A DNA stretch of 64,000 nucleotides from an uncultured Pelagibacteraceae bacterium (lineage in GTDB: Bacteria; Pseudomonadota; Alphaproteobacteria; Pelagibacterales; Pelagibacteraceae), in contig CABYCK010000002.1 of the NCBI GenBank assembly GCA_902517535.1, positions 36,591 through 100,590 of the forward strand. Reading direction: 5' to 3'. The notes beneath the pieces were generated by a model. That model was not told the DNA's origin. It did not search any database and saw nothing but the letters and a program-made list of their open reading frames with translations. The position numbers and the translations under genes are program-made. The first letter of the stretch is position 1. The number at the start of each line of letters is the position of its first letter. This document shows positions 26,145 to 37,784 of this stretch, piece by piece.

Positions 26145-27412
26145 TAAAAAGAGATTTTGTTTATTTCATTATACGTATCGTTTAATATTTTTATTCCTAA
26201 ATTGTTGATTATATCCAATTGGTTTTTATTAATCTTATCTAATTTATTAAAATCATCAGTTAAATTATTTGCCAATTCTATCTCATCCTCTACCTTTGAA
26301 GATATCCCATATTCATTAAGCTGATCGTAAATTTCTTTAAAATTATATACATATGGACCATGATAAATTTTGCAACCTAGTTTAGCGGCTTCAATAGGAT
26401 TTTGCCCTGATACATGTTTTAATTTTTTAATCATAGATTTTCCCATAAAAACACTCTTACAAAAAGATAAATAATTAGAAATTACACCATATGAATTTAT
26501 TACAATAATTTCTTTGTTATCATCTATCAGTTGACTATCTGATAAAATTTGAGTTTTTAAACTTAATTTTTCACCAATCGTCTTAATTTTCTTAACTCTA
26601 TCTAAATGTCGTGGAATAATTATTGTTTTAATGTTTTTATGTATCTTTTTAATTTCTAAATGGGTTTTGAGACAGAAAACATCTTCTTTTTCATGAGTAC
26701 TTACTGCACACCAAAATTTATTATTTTTTAAAATTTCTTTATTTTTATTATCTAAATTATTTGAAATATTTTCTAAAGTTAATTTTAGATTTCCATAATA
26801 TTTTGTGTTTTTAACATTCAATTTATCTAAATATTTTTTTGACTCTTTACTTGAAGATAAGCAAATGGTAAAAGTATCAAAAATTTTCGCTGCAGATTTA
26901 GGTATCAAATTCCATCTTAAAAAAGTTTTTTTAGTAATTCTTGCGTTAAGAAGAACAATTGGAAGAGATCTTTTTTTTATTTCTAATAAAAAATTCGGCC
27001 ATATTTCCGAGTCCACAAAAAAGATTAAATTTGGAGACCATTCATCTAAGAATTTTTTAACAAGACTTAATTTGTCTATTGGCAAAAACCTATGAATTAT
27101 ATTTTTATCCCTAAAAAGTTTTTTTTTCATTAAATTAGAAGAACTGAGAGTTGTTGTTGTTATTAAAAAATCAAATTCCCTTTCTTTATTCAATTTATTA
27201 ACAAGAGGTATTATGCTGTTTAGTTCTCCTATACTAGCCGCATGAAACCAAATAAGTTTTTTTTGTTTATCTCTAAATACATTGAATGATGAACTAAATA
27301 ACTTTTCTTTAAATCTTGCTTTATCTTCCTTATTCAAAAAAGTTCTAACCAAAACGAAAATTATTATTATAGGGAATAATATATTTATTATAGATCGGTA
27401 TACTATTAACAT
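26144..27412 (-). CDS. waaA: Kdo transferase (lipid IVA)
   Basis: GT30 glycosyltransferase that adds Kdo from CMP-Kdo (kdsB product, 1.0-1.8 kb) to lipid A precursor. The 422-residue protein has an N-terminal membrane anchor (about 10-25), the acceptor-side WFHAASIGELNSIIPL with the catalytic glutamate, the FVDSEIWPNFL segment, and a donor-side GHNP-like SGQNPIEAAKLGC. It lies between msbA (no gap) and lpxK (1-base overlap). Whether it adds one or two Kdo units cannot be told. Confidence 0.93.
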   Translation of the reverse strand: MLIVYRSIINILFPIIIIFVLVRTFLNKEDKARFKEKLFSSSFNVFRDKQKKLIWFHAASIGELNSIIPLVNKLNKEREFDFLITTTTLSSSNLMKKKLFRDKNIIHRFLPIDKLSLVKKFLDEWSPNLIFFVDSEIWPNFLLEIKKRSLPIVLLNARITKKTFLRWNLIPKSAAKIFDTFTICLSSSKESKKYLDKLNVKNTKYYGNLKLTLENISNNLDNKNKEILKNNKFWCAVSTHEKEDVFCLKTHLEIKKIHKNIKTIIIPRHLDRVKKIKTIGEKLSLKTQILSDSQLIDDNKEIIVINSYGVISNYLSFCKSVFMGKSMIKKLKHVSGQNPIEAAKLGCKIYHGPYVYNFKEIYDQLNEYGISSKVEDEIELANNLTDDFNKLDKINKNQLDIINNLGIKILNDTYNEINKISF

Positions 27413-29155
27413 TTACTTGAGTTGATTTTTATAAAGAGATTTGTATTGCTCACTATTTTCAATTAGCTGCTCATGTTTTCCTGAAGTGATGACTTTACCA
27501 CTTTCTAATAAGAATATTTTATCTGCATTGTGTATTGTTGACAATCTGTGAGCTATTACTATTGTTGTTCTGCCTTTTATAAGATTATTTATTGCGTTTT
27601 GAACTATTCTCTCTGACTCAGTGTCCAAAGAAGAAGTTGCTTCATCTAATAGAATTATTGGAGATTTTTTTAGTATCGCTCTAGCTATTGAAATTCTTTG
27701 TTTCTGACCACCAGATAATTTAACCCCATTTTCACCGACAATTGTTTCATATTTATTTGGGAGTTTTTCAATAAATTCGTCTGCAGCTGCAAACTTGCAT
27801 GCATTTTTAATATCTACTTCAGTCGCCAATGAGTCTGCATATGCAATGTTACTCTTTATAGTATCATCAAATAAGATTACATCTTGGCTTACTAAAGATA
27901 TTTTGCTTCTTAGAGATTTTAAATTTATCTTTTTTATGTTTTGACTATCAATTTGAATTTCACCTTCTTGCGGATCATAGAATCGAGGCAAAAGATTAAT
28001 GATTGTACTTTTACCAGCCCCACTTCTTCCAACTAAAGCTGTAATCTTGCCACCTTGGACATTTAGATTAATATTGTTAACCGCCTTATCGTCCGTAGTT
28101 TCGTATCTAAAACTAACATCTTTTAAATCTATGTCGCAATTTTTAATTTGAAGATCGGGCAAATGCAATTCATTTTTAATTTTTATTGGTTTATCAATTT
28201 CAATGTATATTCTTTTAGCTGCAGCAGCACCTTGGTATGCAACCATATTTATTGTAGCAAGAGACCTAATTGGTTGATAAGCCAACATCATCGCAGCTAA
28301 AAAAGAAAAAAAATTGTTTAATCCAAGCTCACCAGAGTTGATTAATTTCCCTGAGAAAAAAATAAAACCAGCTATCATAATACCGGTTAAAGCTTCCATT
28401 ATAGGAGTCGCTCTCAACATAATTGCTGCAACTTTAATATTTTTGTTAACTAAGTCTGATATTACAGTATCTGCATTTTCATTTTCACGATCTTCTTTTT
28501 GAAAAATTCTTATCATTCTAGATCCTCTTAAAATATCTGCTAAAAAAGCGACTAAATTTCCAGATAATTTACTTGCTTGAGTTGTTGCCTTTCCAACTTG
28601 TTTGCCTAAATTTTTTGCTAAAGCTCCCGCCAGTGGTATCATGAAAATTGCAAATGTCGCTAACTTCCAGTTTTGATAAAACATTAAACCAACTAAAAGT
28701 ATTACAGAAAATGAGTCTTTCATTAAATTTAAAATACCTGTGCTTACCAGGTGAGAAACTTGTCCAGCATCAAATTGAATATTTGAAATATATCTTCCAG
28801 AATGCCTAGCATCTAAAGTCTGAATGTCAGAAAATAAAATTGATCTAGCAATTTTTTTTTGTAATTCTCCAGAAATTCTTTGACCAACTATATTTATATT
28901 TAATCTTGCAAAATATAAAGATAATCCTTTCACTGCAAAAGTAATAATAATCGCAATAGGTATCAACCATGCTAATGTTTGGTTCTTATCAATAAATATT
29001 TTTTTTACAGCTGGATCTAACAACCAAGCAATTGCTGAAGTTGTGCCTGCAATACATATTGATAAAATTAAACATAAAAAAATTCTATTTAAATGATACT
29101 TTACGTGTTCGTCATAAAGTCTTTTTAAAGTTATTTTAAGTTCTGTAAATTCCAT
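27413..29155 (-). CDS. msbA: Lipid A export ABC transporter (MsbA type)
   Basis: A fused exporter half-transporter of 580 residues that flips lipid A across the inner membrane. The N-terminal half has six predicted membrane segments; the nucleotide-binding domain carries Walker A GRSGAGKST, the LSGGQKQRISIARAI signature, Walker B IILLDEATSSLD and the H-loop IAHRLST. Its place directly before waaA-lpxK-lpxL argues for MsbA over a generic multidrug exporter. It follows ubiA by 3 bases. The start ATG at 29155 fits the family N-terminus. Confidence 0.92.
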   Translation of the reverse strand: MEFTELKITLKRLYDEHVKYHLNRIFLCLILSICIAGTTSAIAWLLDPAVKKIFIDKNQTLAWLIPIAIIITFAVKGLSLYFARLNINIVGQRISGELQKKIARSILFSDIQTLDARHSGRYISNIQFDAGQVSHLVSTGILNLMKDSFSVILLVGLMFYQNWKLATFAIFMIPLAGALAKNLGKQVGKATTQASKLSGNLVAFLADILRGSRMIRIFQKEDRENENADTVISDLVNKNIKVAAIMLRATPIMEALTGIMIAGFIFFSGKLINSGELGLNNFFSFLAAMMLAYQPIRSLATINMVAYQGAAAAKRIYIEIDKPIKIKNELHLPDLQIKNCDIDLKDVSFRYETTDDKAVNNINLNVQGGKITALVGRSGAGKSTIINLLPRFYDPQEGEIQIDSQNIKKINLKSLRSKISLVSQDVILFDDTIKSNIAYADSLATEVDIKNACKFAAADEFIEKLPNKYETIVGENGVKLSGGQKQRISIARAILKKSPIILLDEATSSLDTESERIVQNAINNLIKGRTTIVIAHRLSTIHNADKIFLLESGKVITSGKHEQLIENSEQYKSLYKNQLK

Positions 29156-29158
29156 GAG

Positions 29159-30013
29159 TTAAACTAGTAAGATTGATAAAAACATAAAAAAACCAGAATA
29201 ATTATTAAGCTTAAATGCTTTAAGACAATTAAAATGATTATCCTTACTGAAAATTTTGATTTGATAAATTAAAGATAAAATAAACATTAAAATGAAAAAA
29301 GTTGATAAATTTAGTCCTATATCTTTATTAAACAAATAAATGATTAGTAAAATAGCTATTAGGTAACATACAAAAACAAATACCTTTAAATTTTCTTTAA
29401 ATTTTATTGCTGCAGATTTAATTCCTATAATTTCATCGTCAGCAATATCTTGCACTCCATAAATTGTGTCATAACCCAATGTCCAAAATATGGCTGCTAA
29501 ATAGAATATGACTATTTGAAGAGATACTTGATCTAACATAGCTGTATAAGCCATAATCATCCCCCAATTAAAAGTTAAACCTAGAAATAGTTGTGGCCAA
29601 TAAGTTATTCTTTTCATAAACGGGTATGAAAAAGCAAATAGCATCGAACCAAGACCTAAAAATATAGTTTTAAGATTAAATTGAATTAGAATTAAAAAAG
29701 ATAATAAACAGAGTAAAATAATGTATATAGCAGACGTTTTTATTGAAATTTTTTCATTTGCAATTGGTCTATTTTTTGTGCGCTGAACTTGTTTGTCAAA
29801 ATCTTTATCAACAATATCATTAAATATACAACCAGCACTTCTCATTAAAATTGATCCTAAAAGAAACAGAAACAAATAATAAAAAAAAATATTCAAGTTT
29901 CCATCTAAATTGTATGCATATGCTAAACCCCACGAACAAGGCCAAAACAACAGTAAAAAACCAATTGGTTTATTTAATCTAGTTAAATTAATAAATATTT
30001 TTAAATGTTCCAT
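29159..30013 (-). CDS. ubiA: 4-hydroxybenzoate polyprenyltransferase
   Basis: Membrane prenyltransferase that attaches the isoprenoid tail to 4-hydroxybenzoate in ubiquinone synthesis. The product is about 284 residues with eight or nine membrane segments. Two Asp-rich Mg-diphosphate motifs are seen: FNDIVDKDFD (first) and YGVQDIADDE (second). ATG 30013 (MEHLKIFI) is preferred over a longer TTG start at 30037, because LTRLNKPIG normally begins near residue 10. It heads the lipid A gene run. It diverges from the DUF2721 gene with 54 bases between starts. Confidence 0.93.
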   Translation of the reverse strand: MEHLKIFINLTRLNKPIGFLLLFWPCSWGLAYAYNLDGNLNIFFYYLFLFLLGSILMRSAGCIFNDIVDKDFDKQVQRTKNRPIANEKISIKTSAIYIILLCLLSFLILIQFNLKTIFLGLGSMLFAFSYPFMKRITYWPQLFLGLTFNWGMIMAYTAMLDQVSLQIVIFYLAAIFWTLGYDTIYGVQDIADDEIIGIKSAAIKFKENLKVFVFVCYLIAILLIIYLFNKDIGLNLSTFFILMFILSLIYQIKIFSKDNHFNCLKAFKLNNYSGFFMFLSILLV

Positions 30014-30067
30014 GAAAATATGACTTGTAAATATCAAACACTATCTACATAATCAATTTGATTCGAT

Positions 30068-30478
30068 ATGGATATTGATTACACAGTAACAGCTTTAATG
30101 TTTCCCGCCATCCCCTTGATGATGACTATGTACAGTAACCGTTTTCATACTTTAAGTGCTTTAATTCGTCAAATTCACGATCAGTACACCTTTGAAAAAA
30201 AAGTTCCTCCAGAATGGGAAAATCAACTGCATGTTTTAAACAAACGAACAAATTTACTGAAATATGTGATGGGTTTCTCTGCTTTTGGATTTCTTTTTAA
30301 TATGTCTACAGTTTTAATGCTTTACTTCAATACGCTAGAGGTTGCTCGTCTTAATTTTGCGGCTTGTTGCATCTGTATGATAATCTCTATTTTTTTATTT
30401 TTACAAGAGATAAGACTTTCAAATCAAGCTTTAAAATTTCATTTAAGCGACATGGAGTCAATGAAAAAAGATTTGTAG
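30068..30478 (+). CDS. DUF2721 family membrane protein
   Basis: A 136-residue protein with a membrane segment near the N-terminus (about 6-22) and two more at about 75-95 and 99-117. The conserved ALMFPAIPLMMTMYSNRFHTLSALIRQIH segment, split here across the first helix and following loop, places it in DUF2721, whose function is unknown. It ends exactly where the convergent DUF1289 gene ends, with no bases between the two stop codons. Its own short 54-base leader is shared with divergent ubiA. Confidence 0.82.
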   Translation: MDIDYTVTALMFPAIPLMMTMYSNRFHTLSALIRQIHDQYTFEKKVPPEWENQLHVLNKRTNLLKYVMGFSAFGFLFNMSTVLMLYFNTLEVARLNFAACCICMIISIFLFLQEIRLSNQALKFHLSDMESMKKDL

Positions 30479-30739
30479 TCAATTACTTTCTGAATTTTTT
30501 TTTTTAAATAACGAAATACCATTTTTTAATTTATGATTATAAGACTCTCTAAATGTAGTTAATTGCCATCCTTCCATTCTTTTTTGAATTTCATCTAAAT
30601 TTTTTTCCTTCCAAGTTCTATCTGTACTTTCATATTTCCAAATTTTTTTTTCTTGATCTGTTCTAGCACACCCATAACAAAAACCAGTGACTGGATCAGT
30701 TTTACAAATACTAATACATGGAGAGACTATTTTATCCAT
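30479..30739 (-). CDS. DUF1289 small cysteine-rich protein
   Basis: An 86-residue protein with the DUF1289 pattern: SPCISICKTDPVTGFCYGCART, in which four Cys (in about residues 8-24) could hold a metal or Fe-S cluster, followed by W..K....R...L..R. Function unknown; the family is common in Proteobacteria and often next to oxidoreductase genes. It shares one base (TAATG-type junction) with the upstream quinone oxidoreductase gene and is therefore probably coupled to it. Confidence 0.83.
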   Translation of the reverse strand: MDKIVSPCISICKTDPVTGFCYGCARTDQEKKIWKYESTDRTWKEKNLDEIQKRMEGWQLTTFRESYNHKLKNGISLFKKKNSESN

Positions 30740-31713
30740 TACGGTATCAATATCGCAGGACCTAATAATCTTCTTGACTCTAAATCTTTATGAGCTTGCT
30801 TTGCATCAGCTAATTTATACTCTTTAAAAATTTTAATTTTTATTTTTCCAAATTTTACTTTTTCAAAAATTTCATCAGCTCCTTTTTGAAGTTCATCTCT
30901 GTTAGTAAAATAATGACCGATAGTAGGTCTTGTTAAAAAAAGACTTTTGGATTGTATATCTTTAGGTACATTTACTGGATCTAAAGGCCCAGAGGCATTT
31001 CCAAAACTTACCATCATTCCCCTAGGTTTTAGGCATGTAATTGAACCTTTAAAAGTATTTTTTCCAACTCCATCAAAAACTGCTTCAACTCCTTTATCAC
31101 TTGTTAATTTCATAACTTCTTCAGCAAAATCATTTTCTGTATAATTAATTACATGTTCGTAACCATTAGCTTTTGCAATCTCAATTTTTCCATTTGAACC
31201 TACCGTGCCAATTACTTTTGCTCCAATGCTGTTAGCCCATTGAGCAAATATTTGACCCACACCACCTGCTGCCGCATGAAATAAAATAACTTCTCCAGCC
31301 TTAAGATTGTAAGTTTTTGTTAATAGATAGTTTGTAGTCAACCCCTTAGTCATAAGTGTTGCAGCTAACTGATAAGATATCTCGTCTGGGACTTTCACAG
31401 CAATTTTTGCAGGAATAATTCTTTGTTGAGAATAAGCACCAATTGGCATTGAAGCATAAGCTATTTTATCTCCTTTATTAAATTCATTTACATTTGTACC
31501 TACTTCTTCAATTTTGCCCGCAGCTTCTAGACCAATACCGCTCGGCATTTGTAATGGGTATAAACCTGATCTATGATAAGTATCAATATAATTTAACCCT
31601 ATTGCATGATTAGTAACTTTAATTTCGTTAGGACCAGGAGAACCGACATTTACTTCTTGAAGTTCTAAAACTTCGGGACCACCATTTTTTTTGATAATTA
31701 TAGATTTAGGCAT
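30739..31713 (-). CDS. qor: Zinc-independent NADPH:quinone oxidoreductase (MDR family)
   Basis: A 324-residue medium-chain dehydrogenase/reductase. The N-terminal GroES-like domain starts KSIIIKKNGGPEVLEL; the Rossmann motif is in HAAAGGVGQIFAQWANSIGA (about 145-164); no catalytic or structural zinc cysteines are seen. QOR1-type proteins reduce quinones with NADPH. The real substrate is unproven. It is followed at one base overlap by the DUF1289 gene and preceded by pirin with a 24-base gap. Length and domain order are normal. Confidence 0.88.
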   Translation of the reverse strand: MPKSIIIKKNGGPEVLELQEVNVGSPGPNEIKVTNHAIGLNYIDTYHRSGLYPLQMPSGIGLEAAGKIEEVGTNVNEFNKGDKIAYASMPIGAYSQQRIIPAKIAVKVPDEISYQLAATLMTKGLTTNYLLTKTYNLKAGEVILFHAAAGGVGQIFAQWANSIGAKVIGTVGSNGKIEIAKANGYEHVINYTENDFAEEVMKLTSDKGVEAVFDGVGKNTFKGSITCLKPRGMMVSFGNASGPLDPVNVPKDIQSKSLFLTRPTIGHYFTNRDELQKGADEIFEKVKFGKIKIKIFKEYKLADAKQAHKDLESRRLLGPAILIP

Positions 31714-31737
31714 TTTTTAAGGAACGTACTTGAACTT

Positions 31738-32580
31738 TTAATATTTAGCAAATGTTCCATTATTATAGTCTTGAATAGCCTCAAGTATTTCAGCTTTTGT
31801 ATTCATGACAAATGGACCACCTCTGGCAATTGGTTCCCCTATGGGCTTTCCTGCAATAAGAAGAAATTCAGATTTTTTAATTGCTTTAGCAATAAGCTTG
31901 TTACCTCTCTCAAGTAAAATTAAACTAGAGTCATGAGTTTTATCATGTTTTTTTTCCCCAATATTCAATTCACCTTGAAGCAAATAAATGAAAGCATTGT
32001 GTCCTTCAGGTATATCAAATTTAAATTCTTTTCCTTCATTCAGAACAATATGAAAATATATTGGTTCTACGTTATGAGTGGTTAGAGGACCTTTTGCTTT
32101 TTCAAATTTACCTGCGATAACTTTAACTTTTTTCTCATTATCTAAGTGAACCCCAAGGTCTTTACCTTTCATATAGAGATACTCTGGTTTATTTTTTTTC
32201 ATTATAGCAGGCATATTTATCCAAAGTTGAAAACCTAACAATTTACCGCCTGTCATAGCAGGCATCTCAGAATGAATAATTCCTCTTCCAGTCTTCATCC
32301 ATTGAACATCACCTGGTCCCATTTTCCCTTTTGAACCAGTACTGTCTTCGTGTTCAAACTCGCCGTTCAACATATAAGTTACAGTTTCTATACCTCTATG
32401 TGGATGAGGAGGGAATCCCGCTAAATAATCATCCTTATTTTCAGATCCGAATTCATCAAGCATCAGAAATGGATCAATATAATCTGCTTCTGGTGTTCCA
32501 ATACTTCTTTTTAATTTAACTCCAGCGCCGTCTGATGATTTTAAAGCTTTAATAATTTTTTTTATTTCAATTTGGGACAT
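31738..32580 (-). CDS. Pirin-family bicupin
   Basis: A 280-residue protein with the pirin signature: DPFLMLDEFGSE, then FPPHPHRGIETVTYMLNGEFEHEDS, with His and Glu residues of the N-terminal cupin metal site, and GDVQWMKTGRGIIHSEMP. The C-terminal cupin is more divergent. Pirins have been shown to bind iron and some have quercetinase activity; cellular role in this organism unknown. ATG 32580 (MSQIEIKKI) is preferred, with a longer TTG/ATG reading from 32598 overlapping the next gene. Confidence 0.9.
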   Translation of the reverse strand: MSQIEIKKIIKALKSSDGAGVKLKRSIGTPEADYIDPFLMLDEFGSENKDDYLAGFPPHPHRGIETVTYMLNGEFEHEDSTGSKGKMGPGDVQWMKTGRGIIHSEMPAMTGGKLLGFQLWINMPAIMKKNKPEYLYMKGKDLGVHLDNEKKVKVIAGKFEKAKGPLTTHNVEPIYFHIVLNEGKEFKFDIPEGHNAFIYLLQGELNIGEKKHDKTHDSSLILLERGNKLIAKAIKKSEFLLIAGKPIGEPIARGGPFVMNTKAEILEAIQDYNNGTFAKY

Positions 32581-32594
32581 TCTGGTAATATAAA

Positions 32595-33260
32595 TCAAGT
32601 TTCTACTATATCAAGTAGCTGCGATAAGTTGCCAATTTCATTTTTAGGTTGATAATCAAGGTTATCAAATTGACTTTTGTTTCTATTTACCCAAATAGAA
32701 TTATAACCATAGTTTCCTCCACCAGAAACATCCCACGTATTTGCACTTAAGAATGTAATCTCCTCAGGTTTAATTTTATATTTATTTATAGGGAGATCAT
32801 AAACTTTTGAGTCAGGTTTATAAGTTTTTACTTCCTCAATTGAAAAAAGATCATCAAACAAATCATTTAGATTATTACTTTTTACTAATTGATTTAGTAA
32901 AGCAGGAGTTCCATTCGATAGTATAGAAAGTTTAAAGTTTTTCTTTTTTAAAATTTCTAATACGTTTTTTACTTCTGGATAAGGAGATAAAACTTTATAA
33001 AGATTTAATAATTCTTTTTTCATACTCATATCAATCTCGAAAACTTTCATTGATTTATCTAAACTATCTTCTGTTATTTGCCAAAAATCTTTGTGTCTTT
33101 TCATTAAACTTCTTAGCCATGTGTATTCTAGTTGAGTTGTTCTCCAAAGGTTTGAAAAATTTTCCCACTTATCTCCAATTTTGTCTTTACATTTCTCTGC
33201 AGCCGAATTTACATCGAATAAAGTACCATAGGCATCAAACACTATTGCTTTTGACATCAT
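32595..33260 (-). CDS. Haloacid dehalogenase-type HAD hydrolase (type II)
   Basis: A 221-residue HAD enzyme. Motif I is FDAYGTLFDV with the nucleophile Asp; motif II is SNGTPALL; and the end has SANTWDVSGGGNYG, the signature of L-2-haloacid dehalogenases. The family hydrolyses halogen from short 2-haloacids, but many members are phosphatases or have other targets. Starts at one of two adjacent ATG codons (33260 or 33257). The 33260 start gives a one-base overlap with the CDGSH gene. Confidence 0.85.
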   Translation of the reverse strand: MMSKAIVFDAYGTLFDVNSAAEKCKDKIGDKWENFSNLWRTTQLEYTWLRSLMKRHKDFWQITEDSLDKSMKVFEIDMSMKKELLNLYKVLSPYPEVKNVLEILKKKNFKLSILSNGTPALLNQLVKSNNLNDLFDDLFSIEEVKTYKPDSKVYDLPINKYKIKPEEITFLSANTWDVSGGGNYGYNSIWVNRNKSQFDNLDYQPKNEIGNLSQLLDIVET

Positions 33261-33502
33261 TAATTATTAGCGTTATGAGAACCGTCACACATAGGTTGAT
33301 CATTTGTTTGTTTACAAGTACAAAAAAAAACTTTTTTTGATTGGTCGGCTTTATATACAATTGGAGAAAAAGCTGTTCCTTTATGGGATCCGTCACACAT
33401 AGGTTGTTTAGAACTTTTTCCACATGAACACCAAAAATATGATTTTCCTTCAATAACATCCACTCCGACTGGAGCATCTCCCGCTCTTTGACCTTTTGCC
33501 AT
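33260..33502 (-). CDS. Double-CDGSH iron-sulfur protein
   Basis: An 80-residue protein with two CDGSH-type [2Fe-2S] sites: CSCGKSSKQPMCDGSH (about 25-40) and CTCKQTNDQPMCDGSH (about 61-76). Each has the C-x-C...C...H ligand set of mitoNEET-related proteins. No membrane anchor is present, so it is probably soluble. Redox or cluster-transfer roles are known for relatives; the role here is unknown. It is first in the CDGSH-haloacid dehalogenase pair and diverges from rsmE with a 50-base gap. Confidence 0.92.
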   Translation of the reverse strand: MAKGQRAGDAPVGVDVIEGKSYFWCSCGKSSKQPMCDGSHKGTAFSPIVYKADQSKKVFFCTCKQTNDQPMCDGSHNANN

Positions 33503-33552
33503 AATAAAGCTCCTTTAATTAATTTTGTTTTGTTTATAATATAAAAATAATT

Positions 33553-34269
33553 ATGAATATTAGATTATATTATCCTAACAGTATAGTTGAAAATACGACA
33601 GGACTATTATCAAAAGACCACACACATTACGTTGTAAATGTAATGAGACTTAAACGAGGATCGAATATAAATTTTTTTAATAAAAATGGTGAATGGGAGG
33701 GCGAGATAGTTTTTTTAGAAAAAGACAGAGTCGAAGTTAAGTTTTTAAAAAAAATAAAAACAAATCAAGTAACAGGTCTTTTTAATATTGAATTGGCTAT
33801 TTGTTTAGTTAAAAAAACTCCTATGGAGACAATTCTTCAAAAGGCAACGGAATTAGGAGTAAACAAAATCACTCCTATAGTTTCAGATAGGACCGAAGTA
33901 AAAGAATTAAATTATGAAAGAGCTAAGAAAATTGTTATTGAAGCTACAGAACAATCTAGCCAATTTATTCCTCCAGAAATTTCAAAAATAATTAAACTCA
34001 AAGATTTTTTAAAAAACTTAGAAGGTTCAACTAAATTATTATTTGCTGACGTAAATTCTAACTACAAACTCAAATCTGAGGATTTAAAGGTAAGTAAGTC
34101 TTTATGTATTTTGATTGGGCCGGAGGGTGATTTTTCACCTTCAGAGCGTGAGTTAATACTTGGAAGTTTGAGCGTTAAACCATTTACAATATCTAAAAAC
34201 ATTCTTAGGTCAGATACCGCTGTAATAAGCGCTATTTCATTAGTAAATTTTATCAATAAATTTCATTAA
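33553..34269 (+). CDS. rsmE: 16S rRNA (uracil1498-N3)-methyltransferase
   Basis: SPOUT methyltransferase that modifies U1498 of 16S rRNA. The 238-residue protein has an N-terminal PUA-like domain and a C-terminal SPOUT knot with ILIGPEGDFSPSERELI and LRSDTAVISAISLVN, the SAM-binding signature of RsmE. KATELGVNKITPIVSDRT is also typical. Length normal. It is followed after 51 bases by the cytochrome oxidase operon on the same strand. Confidence 0.94.
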   Translation: MNIRLYYPNSIVENTTGLLSKDHTHYVVNVMRLKRGSNINFFNKNGEWEGEIVFLEKDRVEVKFLKKIKTNQVTGLFNIELAICLVKKTPMETILQKATELGVNKITPIVSDRTEVKELNYERAKKIVIEATEQSSQFIPPEISKIIKLKDFLKNLEGSTKLLFADVNSNYKLKSEDLKVSKSLCILIGPEGDFSPSERELILGSLSVKPFTISKNILRSDTAVISAISLVNFINKFH

Positions 34270-34320
34270 TTGTCGCATACATTGAAATTGTTAAATCATC
34301 TAAAAACTGTATAAAAACTT

Positions 34321-36752
<2,432 letters not shown>

Positions 36753-36753
36753 A

Positions 36754-37674
36754 TTGAGCCAAACATTAACAAAATTAAAAAATACCAAACTAGGCCTAGT
36801 CTTTAATTTACAATCTTTTTTTAACTTAATGAAACCAAGAGTAATGTCACTAGTTTTATTTACTTGCATGGTAGGATTATTAATTTCACCAACAAATATT
36901 TCATTATCAGCTTCTGTAGTTTCTTTACTAGCTGTAGCCATTGGATCAGGAGCTGCCGGTGCATTAAACATGTGGTATGAGTCAGACTTGGATGCTTTAA
37001 TGTCAAGAACATGTCTTAGACCTATTCCAACAGGAAAAATTAAAAAAAATCAGGCTTTATATTTTGGTATAGTTTTATCTATTTTATCAACTACAATTCT
37101 TTACTTTTCTTCTAATTTTTTATCTTCAGTTTTATTATTTTTTACAATTAGTTTTTATTTTTTTATTTACACAATATGGTTAAAAAGAAAAACTTCTCAA
37201 AATATTGTAATTGGAGGAGCAGCTGGAGCATTACCACCTGTAATTGGATGGACAATTTCAACTGGGCAAGTATCAATTGAACCAATTATATTATTTTTAA
37301 TAATATTTTTTTGGACGCCATCACATTTTTGGGCATTAAGTCTTTACAAAACAGGAGATTATAAGAAAGCCAAAATTCCAATGCTACCAGTAACGGATGG
37401 CGCTCAAAAAACTAAATTGAATATACTTATTTATGCTTTACTAATGATGCCTGCAGTTATAGCTCCATATTTTTTTAATTTAGCAAGTCTATTTTATTTA
37501 ACTGTCTCTATAATGCTTACAATTTATTACATTTACTTATGTTATAAATTATTTAAAGAGAAAAATTTAAAAAATTCAAATATGATTGCCAGAAAAATAT
37601 TTGTTTATTCGATATTTTATCTATTTATACTTTTTTTAGTGTTATTAATTGATAACTTTATTAAAATAATTTAA
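36754..37674 (+). CDS. ctaB: Heme O synthase (protoheme IX farnesyltransferase)
   Basis: UbiA-family prenyltransferase that adds a farnesyl group to heme B for the oxidase. About 306 residues with multiple membrane helices. NMWYESDLDALMSRTCLRPIPTG carries the Asp-rich metal site and the Arg-Pro signature, and FFWTPSHFWALSL is another hallmark. The start is taken as TTG 36754, one base after coxA; an ATG at 36829 (MKPRVMSLVLF) is an alternative, but alphaproteobacterial homologs carry an N-terminal extension of about 20 residues. Shares one base with the next small gene. Confidence 0.93.
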   Translation: MSQTLTKLKNTKLGLVFNLQSFFNLMKPRVMSLVLFTCMVGLLISPTNISLSASVVSLLAVAIGSGAAGALNMWYESDLDALMSRTCLRPIPTGKIKKNQALYFGIVLSILSTTILYFSSNFLSSVLLFFTISFYFFIYTIWLKRKTSQNIVIGGAAGALPPVIGWTISTGQVSIEPIILFLIIFFWTPSHFWALSLYKTGDYKKAKIPMLPVTDGAQKTKLNILIYALLMMPAVIAPYFFNLASLFYLTVSIMLTIYYIYLCYKLFKEKNLKNSNMIARKIFVYSIFYLFILFLVLLIDNFIKII

Positions 37675-37784
37675 TGGAAAAAAAGAAAAAAAATATTATT
37701 ACTGCCATTATTCTTATTTTGTTTATGGTTTTTTTATTTATTCTTACTTTTTACAATATAGGAATTTATAACAGGGAAATATAA
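37674..37784 (+). CDS. Tiny one-helix membrane protein in the oxidase operon (CoxF-like position)
   Basis: A 36-residue frame, ATG 37674 to TAA 37784, with a Lys-rich start (MEKKKKN), one hydrophobic helix (about 8-27, IITAIILILFMVFLFILTF) and a short polar tail. It overlaps ctaB by one base and ctaG by one base (both TAATG), so it fits the operon exactly. Alphaproteobacteria often encode a small one-helix protein (CoxF) in this place, between ctaB and ctaG. No sequence motif proves the family, so identity rests on position, coupling and topology. It would help oxidase assembly if real. Confidence 0.68.
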   Translation: MEKKKKNIITAIILILFMVFLFILTFYNIGIYNREI

